64,000 bases of DNA. It comes from Eubacteriales bacterium (lineage in GTDB: Bacteria; Bacillota; Clostridia; Saccharofermentanales; DTU023). Below the pieces are notes generated by a model that did not search any database, had not been told where the DNA came from, and saw nothing but the letters and a program-made list of their open reading frames with translations. Shown here piece by piece: positions 25,292-34,057 of the stretch; position 1 is the first letter of the stretch; the number at the start of each line of letters is the position of its first letter. The stretch spans positions 1 through 64,000 of the forward strand of contig JAUNVU010000006.1 of the NCBI GenBank assembly GCA_030537525.1, read 5' to 3'. The position numbers were made by a program, and so were the translations under genes.

Positions 25292-27265
25292 CTATTTTAA
25301 ATATTTGGACTCCAATTTCTTCGCCTCTGTCACGATGGCGATGAAGTCCTTGACCTTCATGCTGGCACCGCCGACTAAGCCGCCGTCGATATTGGGCATG
25401 GTGAATAATTCTGCCGCATTATCTGGCTTGACTGAGCCGCCGTAGAGGATGTGTACCTGTTCTGCCGCTTCTGCGGAGAACTGCTCTGCCACCAGCTTCC
25501 TGATGAAGGCGCAGACCTCTTCTGCCTCTGCAGATGTTGCCGTCTTACCTGTGCCAATAGCCCAGATTGGCTCGTAGGCTATGGCGATTTTCCAGAAATC
25601 TGTAGGTTTGAGACCTGCCAGCCCCTCGATAATCTGCTCTCTGATAACATCTAAGGTAGCACCAGCCTCACGCTCTGCCAGGCTCTCACCACAGCAGTAG
25701 ATCGGCTTCAAGCCCCAGTGCAAGGCGGCCTTGACCTTCTCATTTAGCAGGCTATTAGTCTCGTTGAAGTATTGGCGGCGCTCAGAGTGACCGAGGATGA
25801 CATAGGGAACAGCCATGGCGGCGAGAGCTCGCGGTGAGATCTCACCTGTATAGGTGCCACCAGCATGTTGATTCATATTCTCTGCCCCTATGAAGATCTT
25901 CGTGCCTGCAGTAGCGCTCACTGCTGCTTCAAGAGCGGTAAATGGGACTGCGAAAATGATTTTCTCTGGAGCGCTGTCCAAGCTCTCGATAAATTCGTTA
26001 AAGAAGGCTCTAGCCTCATCTGGGGCCTCAAGATTCATCTTCCAATTGCCAGCGGGAATAACAGCTCTATTTGGTGCTTCGAGAGCGGCGATACCAGGTA
26101 GGTTCTTGCCTTCTAGCATCTCGAGAGCAGCTCCGCCACCAGTTGAAATATGACTGATCTGATCGGCAACGCCCGACTGCTCAACAGCAGCAGCTAGGTC
26201 ACCACCACCAATTATGGAAGTGGCATTGCTCTTGGCCACGGCCTCCGCCACGGCATTCGTACCGATCGCAAATTGTGGGAATTCAAAGACACCAAGTGGT
26301 CCATTCCAGACCACTGTCTTGGCGGCGGCGATGTATTCAGAAAACTGCTGTACAGTCTCAGGTCCGATATCCAGGCCCATCAGGTCATCGGCAATCGCCG
26401 TAGAGGATACGGTGACACCGACTGCTGTTGCGGAATATTCACTAGCCGCCACGGTATCTGCAGGTAGGACTATCTGCACACCTCTGGCCTCGGCTAAATC
26501 TAGAAGCTCTCTGGCCAAGTCAAGCTTATCCTCTTCGCAGATGGATTTGCCGATCTCGTGCCCCTGTGCCTTCAAGAAGGTATATGCCATACCACCACCG
26601 ATTAAGATCTGGTCGGCCTTCTTCAAGAGATTCTTGATGACAGCAATCTTGTCGGAGACCTTCGCTCCGCCAAGGATGGCGACGAAAGGATGTTCTGGAT
26701 TTTCCAGAGTCTCTTGCATGACCTCAATTTCCTTCTGCATCAGATAACCTGCGACTGGGTAGAGGAAATTTGCCAAACCAGCTGTGGAGGCATGTGCTCT
26801 GTGCGCCGTGCCGAAGGCATCGTTGACATAGTAGTCACCGAGCTCGGCTAATTTGCGAGCAAAGTCACGGTCGTTCTTCTTCTCTGCCTTGTCAAAGCGG
26901 ATATTTTCCAGCAAAAGAACATCAGAGTCTTGAAGCTTGTCTACTTCAGCCTGTACTTCGGGGCCAATTTCTGCAGAGCAGTGGCGCACCGGAAAACCTC
27001 CTAGACGAGATAATTCAGTGGCGAGAATTTGCGTGCTATAGATCGGATCTCGACCCTTCGGACGTCCGAGATGAGTGATCAAAATGACTCTGGCACCCCG
27101 ATCTCTCAGGGCCTGAATCGTCGGTAAGGCCGCACGAATTCGACGGTTATCCGTGATCTCGGTCTTGTCCTGACTTAAAGGAACATTGAAGTCGACGCGA
27201 ACTAGAACTCGCTTACCTTGTAAATCCTTGAGATTGTCAATGCTTGCTTTACGTACTTGTGTCAT
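25292..27265 (-). CDS. pgk-tpiA: Phosphoglycerate kinase-triosephosphate isomerase fusion
   Basis: A 657-residue bifunctional glycolytic enzyme. Residues 1 to about 390 are a complete phosphoglycerate kinase (RVDFNVPL, THLGRPKG, GGAKVSDK, GGGDLAAA, ending in GGGAALEML). TIM begins directly after, at AGNWKMN near residue 407, with catalytic lysine in NWKMN, histidine in LGHSERR, glutamate in AYEPIWAIGTG, and phosphate-binding GGSVKP. No stop or frameshift separates them and almost no linker exists. Such fusions are known from Thermotoga. It catalyses 1,3-bisphosphoglycerate + ADP to 3-phosphoglycerate + ATP, and the interconversion of dihydroxyacetone phosphate and glyceraldehyde 3-phosphate. 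Confidence 0.97.
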   Translation of the reverse strand: MTQVRKASIDNLKDLQGKRVLVRVDFNVPLSQDKTEITDNRRIRAALPTIQALRDRGARVILITHLGRPKGRDPIYSTQILATELSRLGGFPVRHCSAEIGPEVQAEVDKLQDSDVLLLENIRFDKAEKKNDRDFARKLAELGDYYVNDAFGTAHRAHASTAGLANFLYPVAGYLMQKEIEVMQETLENPEHPFVAILGGAKVSDKIAVIKNLLKKADQILIGGGMAYTFLKAQGHEIGKSICEEDKLDLARELLDLAEARGVQIVLPADTVAASEYSATAVGVTVSSTAIADDLMGLDIGPETVQQFSEYIAAAKTVVWNGPLGVFEFPQFAIGTNAVAEAVAKSNATSIIGGGDLAAAVEQSGVADQISHISTGGGAALEMLEGKNLPGIAALEAPNRAVIPAGNWKMNLEAPDEARAFFNEFIESLDSAPEKIIFAVPFTALEAAVSATAGTKIFIGAENMNQHAGGTYTGEISPRALAAMAVPYVILGHSERRQYFNETNSLLNEKVKAALHWGLKPIYCCGESLAEREAGATLDVIREQIIEGLAGLKPTDFWKIAIAYEPIWAIGTGKTATSAEAEEVCAFIRKLVAEQFSAEAAEQVHILYGGSVKPDNAAELFTMPNIDGGLVGGASMKVKDFIAIVTEAKKLESKYLK

Positions 27266-27334
27266 AATATGCCTTCCTACCTTACAGTATAAGGCTCTTC
27301 TAGGCCTGTCTTAGGTGGCAGTCCAGAAAGCCTA

Positions 27335-27343
27335 TGCTATACT
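27335..27343 (+). promoter_or_regulatory. Extended -10 upstream of the glycosyltransferase gene
   Basis: TGcTATACT forms an extended -10 about 85 bases upstream of the start at 27427. No convincing -35 accompanies it. Confidence 0.4.
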
Positions 27344-27426
27344 CATAGTGCTAGAATAAATATAGCAAATCCGCCCATTTTCGGCAATTTAAACGAACTG
27401 AAATGCGGGCATTTTTCGAGGTTATA

Positions 27427-28353
27427 ATGCTCATCTCTTTGATCATACCTGCACATAACGAAGCAACTCAAATTCCTCATACGCTGACCAAGCTTCAAGA
27501 GGTGCTAGACAGCAATTATGAATACGAGTTTATTTTCATTGATGATGGCTCTACTGACGAAAGCTGGCAGATTCTCAAGGCGTGCCTGGAAGCTGAGCCG
27601 CGCCTGAAGATTCTGAAACTCAGCAGAAACTTCGGCAAGGAGGCTGCTCTTGCCTGCGGCCTCGATGCCATCAGCCCAGACAGTCAAGCTGCTATTATCT
27701 TGGACTGCGACCTACAATTCCCCCCTGAATACATCAAAGCAATGCTAGAGCACTGGCGCGCTGGCTATCAAATTGTCGCTGGCCGCAAGAGCCATCGTCA
27801 AAAAGAGAGCTGGGGAGCGAAGATCAAGGCCAAGTTCTTCTATAAGATATTTGATAAATTAACCGGCTTTGAGTTGAAGAATTCTTCAGACTTCCAACTC
27901 TGGGACAGGGCGGTCATTGAAGCCTGGTACAAATTATCCGAGCGCGAATTATTCTTCAGAGGTTTCAGCCAGTGGCTAGGCTTCAAGCGTCATGACTTCG
28001 AATTCACCGTGGCAGATCGTGAGCATGGTCAGAGCAGCTGGAATTTCTTCTCCTTGCTGAAACTCTCAATTTCGGCAATTACTAGCTTCTCAGCCAAGAT
28101 CCTCCTCCTCATCCCCCTGATGGCTGCTGTGCTCTGGCTATTTTTCCTAATCCTTGGCATCCAGACCCTCTTACACTTCTTTAGAGGTGAGTCTGCGACG
28201 GGCTTCACCACCGTCATCCTCCTCCAATTAATGATCGGCGGCGCCACACTATTGGCCCTCTCCCTACTTGCCGTCTACATCGCCAAGCTCTTCAACGAAG
28301 TCAAGTCCAGGCCACGCTACATAGTCAGCGAATTCCTAAGAGGAGATGATTAG
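27427..28353 (+). CDS. GtrB/DPM1-like family 2 glycosyltransferase, membrane-anchored
   Basis: A 308-residue enzyme with an N-terminal GT2 domain (LIIPAHNEA, IDDGSTDES, and a DxD-type DCDLQFPPEY) and two C-terminal membrane segments (about residues 225-255 and 265-295). This layout matches polyprenyl-phosphate glycosyltransferases such as GtrB/YfdH/CsbB, which load a sugar on undecaprenyl phosphate at the inner face of the membrane. The ATG at 27427 follows CGAGG; a frame from 27403 is possible but has no binding site. The stop overlaps the start of the PHP-Nudix gene. The sugar and final acceptor are unknown. Confidence 0.88.
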   Translation: MLISLIIPAHNEATQIPHTLTKLQEVLDSNYEYEFIFIDDGSTDESWQILKACLEAEPRLKILKLSRNFGKEAALACGLDAISPDSQAAIILDCDLQFPPEYIKAMLEHWRAGYQIVAGRKSHRQKESWGAKIKAKFFYKIFDKLTGFELKNSSDFQLWDRAVIEAWYKLSERELFFRGFSQWLGFKRHDFEFTVADREHGQSSWNFFSLLKLSISAITSFSAKILLLIPLMAAVLWLFFLILGIQTLLHFFRGESATGFTTVILLQLMIGGATLLALSLLAVYIAKLFNEVKSRPRYIVSEFLRGDD

Positions 28354-29690
28354 TGGCCGGACCGAAAGCATATCGACAAGGACTCGGCGACGCCTATCCC
28401 CCAGGCGACTTTCGGCGCTATCTATTGAATGAAGAATTTTTATTGAACAACGCCTTCGACCTCCATCTCCACTCTACGGCCTCAGATGGAACTTATTCGC
28501 CCGCAAAGCTGGCAAAAGCCTGCCTTCAGCAAGGCCTCAAGGCTGTCTGTCTAACCGATCACGACAGCCTTGCTGGTCAAAAGAGCTTCCACGCTAGTCT
28601 GGCCAAGCTCGGCTATGAGGGCCCAAAGCTCTACGGAAGTGAAATTTCTGTGGATTTTAAAGGTGAGGAAGTCCATCTTCTAAGCTACTTTGACGAGCAG
28701 GGTGCAAGGCAATTTGCCAGAGTGCTTGAAGAACAGCGCCAGCTTAGGGCCGTGCGCAACCAGAGCTTGGCAGAACGCCTAATACAGCTTGGCTATGCCA
28801 TTAACTATGAACAGCTAAAAAAACGACATAGCCTAGTCGGGCGGCCACACTTTGCCATGGCCTTAGTCGAGGCGGGGTACTTTGCAACAGTAGACGAGGC
28901 TTTTGCCAAATTATTAGGCAATGGTCAAGCCGCTTATATCCCGAAGAAGAAATTTTCTATTTTTAGAGCAATTGAGGAGGTCGCTGCCGCAAATGGCATC
29001 TCTGCCCTAGCCCATCCCGCCCTCTACGGCTATTTCCCTGAACCCACTGAAGCGGCTCTTGAGCAGAGTACTTTCCAGAAATTAAAAGAACTTAAAGCAG
29101 CTGGTTTAGCCGCCTTAGAGGTCTGGCACGGAGACTGCACGCCAGCAGAAATTGCGCAAATTTCCGCCTATGCTTTATGTCTAGGCTTAGCACGAACTGG
29201 CGGCTCTGACTATCACGGTCCATATCGCAGTAGAAAATTGTACAAGAGCGGTGAATTTGAATTAAAAAAGGAAATACTCGTAGTCGCCGCAGCTCTCTTT
29301 AGTGAAGATAAGCTATTCTTGGCATGCCGTGGCGAGGGGCAGTATCTCGCTGGTAGATATGAGTTTCCTGGTGGAAAGGTCGAAACAGGTGAAAGTCTTC
29401 AAGAAGCCTTGCAAAGAGAATTACAAGAAGAGCTTGGTCTCAACGTAGACAGCGCAGAAATTCCTGATGAGCCTGAATTTATAATCATCGATGAGCGAGA
29501 AGACCTCCGGCTAAATCTCGCAATTTTCAAAATTAATTTGTCAGCTCAAAGAGATTTTAAACTATCCGTACACAGCGCTGCTGGCTTCTACTATCCAGAA
29601 GCCGCTCTAGATAAGCTCCCTATAATCGAAATCAACCGTCAGGTTCTAGAACGTTTTAGGGCAGATCATAATCGTAATCTGGGCTCTTAG
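28353..29690 (+). CDS. PHP-domain phosphoesterase fused to a Nudix hydrolase
   Basis: A 445-residue fusion. After a 33-residue leader, the PHP part (about 35-300) shows metal-binding motifs HLHSTASDG, LTDHDSL, AHPALYG and GGSDYHG, as in TrpH/RNase AM-type 5'-3' exonucleases and nucleoside 3',5'-bisphosphate phosphatases. The C-terminal part (about 305-440) has a complete Nudix box, with GKVETGE then REL-QEELGL, preceded by WxF-like YEFPGGK. Nudix enzymes hydrolyse nucleoside diphosphate derivatives. The GTG start overlaps the previous stop (TAGTG) behind AGGAG. Combining a nucleotide/oligonucleotide phosphatase with a nucleotide sanitiser suggests nucleotide turnover; the real substrates are unknown. 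Confidence 0.85.
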   Translation: MAGPKAYRQGLGDAYPPGDFRRYLLNEEFLLNNAFDLHLHSTASDGTYSPAKLAKACLQQGLKAVCLTDHDSLAGQKSFHASLAKLGYEGPKLYGSEISVDFKGEEVHLLSYFDEQGARQFARVLEEQRQLRAVRNQSLAERLIQLGYAINYEQLKKRHSLVGRPHFAMALVEAGYFATVDEAFAKLLGNGQAAYIPKKKFSIFRAIEEVAAANGISALAHPALYGYFPEPTEAALEQSTFQKLKELKAAGLAALEVWHGDCTPAEIAQISAYALCLGLARTGGSDYHGPYRSRKLYKSGEFELKKEILVVAAALFSEDKLFLACRGEGQYLAGRYEFPGGKVETGESLQEALQRELQEELGLNVDSAEIPDEPEFIIIDEREDLRLNLAIFKINLSAQRDFKLSVHSAAGFYYPEAALDKLPIIEINRQVLERFRADHNRNLGS

Positions 29691-31224
29691 AGGGTCTCGA
29701 ACTCTCTTTGGGCCAGTCGTAATCATACTTATCTCTGCTGCTCTCCTTGCTCTCGCTCTCCTTCGTCTCCTTCTCCTCATCCGCCTTGCTGATGACTTTA
29801 ATCTCTGAGAAGGCAGGATAGCTGTAGTGAACTATGAGATCCTTGCGAATCACCTGACCATTCTGCAGCCACAACCTGTACAAGCTAGTTTTCTTGCCAG
29901 AGCGCTCTTTTCTGAAAATTGAAGTCTCACCCTTAGCCAAATCAGCACTGATCTTGGTCTCGGTGGGTCCTGGCTCGTCACCCTCTGACTCTTCGACATA
30001 GAGCTCCGTGACCACGCCAGGCTCTCTTGCTGGACCATAGATCTCGAAAATCACTGAGGGATTACTGAAGTAGGCGATGATCTTAATTGGTCCTGAGAGA
30101 TTATTCTGAATTCTCAAATCTGCCCAGCCATAGGCCACCATGGCATCGGTGCCCTGCTTACAATAGTCTGAGGGCAGGTCGTGATTATGGGCCTCTATGA
30201 TGTCCAAGCCCGCCAGTACGGAGGCCTGAAAGAGAGTTGTAGAGGTCTGGCAAATTCCGCCGCCTAGGCCTGCAGTATCAATACCATCGGCTTGCATACC
30301 TGCATTTGCCCAGCCGTCAGCTGGTCCGAAATTACCCATGGCCGTCATAAAGGAGAATATCTGCCCAGGCGAGACAATAGTTCCATTGATCTTCTCGCAA
30401 GAGAGCACCAGATTGTGGATTCGATTGGCATCGTAATATGGCACATTGGTATAGGCTGAAGCCAAGAACACATATTCCGCACTGAGATCTGAGGCAGTTA
30501 CTTCTGCCTCAATCTCCTTCAACGGCACAGCAAATTTTCTAAGTTTTAAATTCTGTGAGAGCTCATCTTCCAGATTCCTGAAGAAGGTGTCTTCGTTTAA
30601 TTCATAACCTGTTTTCTCGGGATTGATCTTCAGTTTGCCACTGGCCTCGCGCTCACCATAGTAGGCATTGACAGGGTCGCGTTCGAAGTTCTCAGCCACC
30701 TTCTTGGCTATTTCTAGTTTGACTTGCTCATTGATGGTGATTGGTAGCTTAAATGCCTTACGATTATCATTTAACACTTCATCTAAAAGGATCTTGAGCT
30801 CATCTAAATCCAGTTTCAAATCGAGCTCTTCTACAGGCAGTTCCAAACTTTCGTCATTGTGGTAGAGCTTCAATTTAGAAGAGTTCAATTTATTTAATTG
30901 AGCTTCAATCTCAGCCACTGCCTCAGCAATATCAAGCTCAGCAATATTGACACCAGCTATCACCAGACCCTTCGCAAAGACGGCACTCGTCTCTGAAACT
31001 GTATTTTTCTCAAGTGCCCTCTTTGTCTCTTCCTCATTTGCACTAACCTTGCGCAAGACATTCTGCTTCTCTAAGCTCCTGTATTGCGTCTTATACGCTA
31101 GGTAGACACCAGCTATGCACAGCAACAGGGCGCAGAAAGTGAGTACCAGGGCGCGCTTCTCTCGCGTGCGCTGCACTTTCTTCGTTTTCCCACGCCTACT
31201 CGCTCTACTCTGTCTGCCTCTCAT
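29656..31224 (-). CDS. VanW-family wall protein
   Basis: A 522-residue exported protein. A very basic N-terminus precedes one membrane segment (about residues 27-43). Two helical putative peptidoglycan-binding repeats (about 90-250) are followed by the VanW domain, with PGQIFSFM, GLGGGICQTSTTLF and LRIQNN motifs. A G5/SH3-like C-terminal portion ends in an acidic, Ser/Lys/Tyr-rich tail with repeated DYDYD. VanW proteins occur beside vancomycin-resistance and wall genes but their reaction is unknown. The ATG at 31224 follows GAGGAG. The last 35 bases overlap the convergent PHP-Nudix gene. Confidence 0.85.
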   Translation of the reverse strand: MRGRQSRASRRGKTKKVQRTREKRALVLTFCALLLCIAGVYLAYKTQYRSLEKQNVLRKVSANEEETKRALEKNTVSETSAVFAKGLVIAGVNIAELDIAEAVAEIEAQLNKLNSSKLKLYHNDESLELPVEELDLKLDLDELKILLDEVLNDNRKAFKLPITINEQVKLEIAKKVAENFERDPVNAYYGEREASGKLKINPEKTGYELNEDTFFRNLEDELSQNLKLRKFAVPLKEIEAEVTASDLSAEYVFLASAYTNVPYYDANRIHNLVLSCEKINGTIVSPGQIFSFMTAMGNFGPADGWANAGMQADGIDTAGLGGGICQTSTTLFQASVLAGLDIIEAHNHDLPSDYCKQGTDAMVAYGWADLRIQNNLSGPIKIIAYFSNPSVIFEIYGPAREPGVVTELYVEESEGDEPGPTETKISADLAKGETSIFRKERSGKKTSLYRLWLQNGQVIRKDLIVHYSYPAFSEIKVISKADEEKETKESESKESSRDKYDYDWPKESSRPSKSPDYDYDLP

Positions 31225-31239
31225 CAATGGCCCACTCCT

Positions 31240-32787
31240 CTAATAGAATATTCTTCTCACATGAGCTATCTGATCCATATACCAATCTATCTTGTCGACA
31301 CAGACACCTGTTGACTCATTGCCAGCATGCACTATCTGTCCGTTGCCGACATAGATCATCGAATGGTAGACGTCCGTACCCTTGCCGAGCAAAATGACAT
31401 CGCCGGGTAGAAGATTGCCTATATCACCATTCCAATTGACACCCGTACCTGCATTCACCTGGTCCCATGTCGTACGACCAACGGTTACGCCCATCTGAGC
31501 TAAGAGAAATTGGACAAAGCCCGAGCAGTCGAAGGCATCTGGACCTGTAGCTCCTAGGACATAGGCCTTGCCGACATGTTGTAGGGCTAAATTTACTAAA
31601 CCCTGACCACCCTCTGTGGGCTGTGCTGCTACGGCCTCTTCATCATACCATTCATTCTGATCCTTAAAGTCTTCGAGATCCTTGATCTCCTCGCCAGAGG
31701 ATTGTTCGAATACATCAAACTCTTCTGGTGGTTCAAATTGCAGATAATCACCATAGATATAGCCGATCTCTCCACTATTAGTCCTGACTTGATACCAGTC
31801 TATACCGTAGGCAATACACTGGATCGAATCACCATAGTAGAGCTCACCAATAATTTCAGCTTCCGTGGACGGATCCTTGCGAATTCGCACACCCGAGTTA
31901 TTGGAGTAAAGGGTGGCGTCTAGTGGTGTCAAATTATCTAATTCGGAAGAATTAAGAACAATGACTTCAACGCTCTCATGCTCAACTTCTACCTCACGTA
32001 ATAAGTCCTTGTATATATAACCTGCCGTACCATCTTGGAAGATTACATAAGACCAGGAACCATTAGTTGAGACCTCCCAGACGAAGTCACCGCGAATAGC
32101 CTCGCCGAGTTTAGTCGCATTGATATTCGCATCCTGACGAATATTGGCAATTTCAGCAAATACCCATAGTTGCACGCCAGTTTCTTCAAAATTACCCATC
32201 TCCGAAGCTGCAGATAATGGCATCTCGAGTGTCTTCGAGACGGTATCTTCTTGAATCTGGATACCGAGATTTTCAGGAATTGAAGCCTGTAGAGCCTGGA
32301 CCTGCTGCCTAATGTAATCCCCCATCTGGGTCTGAACATCATTCATGACACCAATTTGGTAGCCGTCTAGATCTTCATTGGCTAATTCCACACTCTTACC
32401 GACGTCTAAAAGGTCCTGTACTTGAGCTACGACAGCAGCAGCTTCCTCAGCATTAATGTGTCTCTCAACACGACCAGATTCTTGGGCTATGCTAGTCTCA
32501 ACTGGCTCTGTCACCAGTTCTGTGGTCGGGCTAATTTTTTCAACCTGCAGCTCAGTTACCTCTTCCTTAATTGGGTTTAGAGATACCTTCTCCTGACCAC
32601 CGCGATGCTCGCGACTCATGACAAAGGCTGCAAAAAGCAACAAGATCAAGAATAGTGAAACAGCAACAGCTAGCGCCAACTTGATCCACTTCAGATTCTT
32701 ACTGTTCAATCCGTACAGCTCTGACTCATCTGGATATTTCTCGCCTTCTTCGCCTCTTATATATTCTCTACCTTGTTTTCGCGCCAA
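31240..32787 (-). CDS. SH3/NlpC-P60 peptidoglycan hydrolase
   Basis: A 515-residue membrane-anchored enzyme: hydrophobic anchor near residues 35-57, a low-complexity acidic region, two bacterial SH3 domains (about 205-265 and 283-350), then a C-terminal NlpC/P60 domain. The catalytic cysteine is in FDCSGFVQF and the histidine in YHSMIYVGNG, with GDVILL between them, so it should be an active endopeptidase that cuts between D-Glu and a diamino acid in the stem peptide. The TTG start follows GGAGGTAATT. It is co-directional with the VanW gene 12 bases downstream, probably the same transcript. Confidence 0.93.
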   Translation of the reverse strand: MARKQGREYIRGEEGEKYPDESELYGLNSKNLKWIKLALAVAVSLFLILLLFAAFVMSREHRGGQEKVSLNPIKEEVTELQVEKISPTTELVTEPVETSIAQESGRVERHINAEEAAAVVAQVQDLLDVGKSVELANEDLDGYQIGVMNDVQTQMGDYIRQQVQALQASIPENLGIQIQEDTVSKTLEMPLSAASEMGNFEETGVQLWVFAEIANIRQDANINATKLGEAIRGDFVWEVSTNGSWSYVIFQDGTAGYIYKDLLREVEVEHESVEVIVLNSSELDNLTPLDATLYSNNSGVRIRKDPSTEAEIIGELYYGDSIQCIAYGIDWYQVRTNSGEIGYIYGDYLQFEPPEEFDVFEQSSGEEIKDLEDFKDQNEWYDEEAVAAQPTEGGQGLVNLALQHVGKAYVLGATGPDAFDCSGFVQFLLAQMGVTVGRTTWDQVNAGTGVNWNGDIGNLLPGDVILLGKGTDVYHSMIYVGNGQIVHAGNESTGVCVDKIDWYMDQIAHVRRIFY

Positions 32788-32967
32788 AATTACCTCCAGC
32801 AGGGAAATAATCCCTACATATAATAGAGCATATCAAATACTTCTGTAATTGCTGATTTTAGCAAAAAGCTGTTACAGAATGATTGCAAAACTAACTATGA
32901 AGTAGTGAACAAGGAACTCAGAAAAGCTGAAAAAAGTTGTCAAAATGCCCGTGTATCAGCCTGCGCC

Positions 32968-33480
32968 TTACCAAAAATCATTGCTGGGACTAAATGGTAA
33001 TTTTAACTGCTCACCTCTATCCTGTAACAACTTCGCCTTATAGAGCCAAAAATTTATATTGTAACCAGATTCAGATGCAGCATGGGCGAGTTCAGCTTCT
33101 TCTCCTAGCAGCTCGAAGAAAAACTCATCTGAAATAAGCAGTTCGGCTGCAAAGAAATTAGCTTCTCGCTCTAGCTTAGAGCGAGGATCAAATAGACTGG
33201 ACTCGATAAATTCTTGTCCTGCCTCTATGTAGTCACGGTGCAAGCAGTGATGTCCTAGTTCATGGGCAAGCACTTCGCGGATCTGAGCCTCTGGTAAATT
33301 TGCCTTGTAGAAGATACAGGGCCAGCCATTGACCTCGAGATACATGCCCCTCAGATCTTGAAAATTAGCTCTGGGATAGAGGTGGATACCCTCTGCCCTG
33401 GCCAATTCCTGCGGATTCCTACTCTGATTCCGCTCAATGAGATCCTCGCAGACCTCTGAGATGTAAGCTAAATTAGCCAA
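32968..33480 (-). CDS. ImmA/IrrE-family zinc metallopeptidase
   Basis: A 170-residue protein of COG2856. It has the zinc motif HELGH near residue 93 and a downstream EREANFFAAELL with the third glutamate ligand. ImmA (ICEBs1) and IrrE (Deinococcus) cleave an XRE-family repressor, relieving repression after DNA damage or other signals. The gene lies just after the XRE gene, as in those pairs. The frame continues upstream to a TTG at 33537, which would overlap the XRE gene by 52 bases; I prefer the TTG at 33480, 10 bases after a GAGG at the end of the repressor gene. Target cleavage is inferred from family and arrangement. Confidence 0.82.
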   Translation of the reverse strand: MANLAYISEVCEDLIERNQSRNPQELARAEGIHLYPRANFQDLRGMYLEVNGWPCIFYKANLPEAQIREVLAHELGHHCLHRDYIEAGQEFIESSLFDPRSKLEREANFFAAELLISDEFFFELLGEEAELAHAASESGYNINFWLYKAKLLQDRGEQLKLPFSPSNDFW

Positions 33481-33485
33481 TTTAG

Positions 33486-33917
33486 CTAATCCTCTTGCTT
33501 CGAACGCTCTTCTCTGCTCGCTCGGCAAGATTCCCAATAGGCCTGGCTGATGGCTTCCATAGCAGCATCCCTGTCCTGCTCATTGAGATAGCCCCCCGCA
33601 AACAGTGTCGTCAATCTACTGACCAACTCGTCTACGGCCTCTGCCCCATTCCAGGCTGTATTACTGTAGGCCTCTAGGGCATTCCGCTCGCTCGTCCCAA
33701 GCAGATAGTCAACGGAAGTCTTCAGCTCTCTAGCCAATCTGCGCAAGACCTCATGATCCCTGGGCTGACAGACGCCCTGCTCGTAATTGATCAAGCTCCT
33801 TATCGAAACGCCCACCCGCTCGGCCAGAGCCCTCTGGCTAAGTCCCTGAGCTAGGCGATATTTCCGAAGTTTGGCTCCGAAGCCCTTCTGAGCTTCTCCT
33901 CTCTGCTTGTCATTCAT
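33486..33917 (-). CDS. XRE-family transcriptional repressor
   Basis: A 143-residue DNA-binding protein. The helix-turn-helix (about residues 15-68) contains LRKYRLAQGLSQRALAERV, with recognition helix region IRSLINYEQG. The C-terminal part (about 80-143) is acidic and helical and could hold dimerisation and the cleavage site. The ATG at 33917 follows GGAGAAATT; the frame extends 12 codons further to an ATG at 33953 without a binding site. It is followed by an ImmA/IrrE peptidase gene and faces a Y-family polymerase gene, so it likely represses that promoter and its own. Confidence 0.85.
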   Translation of the reverse strand: MNDKQRGEAQKGFGAKLRKYRLAQGLSQRALAERVGVSIRSLINYEQGVCQPRDHEVLRRLARELKTSVDYLLGTSERNALEAYSNTAWNGAEAVDELVSRLTTLFAGGYLNEQDRDAAMEAISQAYWESCRASREERSKQED

Positions 33918-33939
33918 CTCAATTTCTCCATTTCTCACT

Positions 33940-34030
33940 GCAATATTCTGCATTGACAGTGCAATTATCTTCAGTTATCATCTGTGCAAGTAGTTGCATA
34001 TATCATCAGCTAAGTTGCAGTAGTTGTCAA
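33940..34030. promoter_or_regulatory. Repeat-bearing operator region between the XRE repressor and Y-family polymerase genes
   Basis: The divergent gap holds a symmetric TGCAAGTAGTTGCA (33985-33998) and a related TTGCAGTAGTTGTCAA (34015-34030). Each is preceded by ATCATC, giving a direct repeat about 30 bases apart. Further TGCA sites at about 33949, 33960 and 33995 add a cluster. The arrangement fits a repressor that controls both directions. Confidence 0.5.
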
Positions 34031-34057
34031 GTTAGTTTAAGAGATAGGAGCTTAGTT

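Noticed and set aside
33481-33537. Longer ImmA/IrrE protein overlapping the repressor gene by 52 bases
   Set aside because: The extra part has no conserved sequence and its TTG has only a weak binding site; a TTG at 33480 avoids the overlap.
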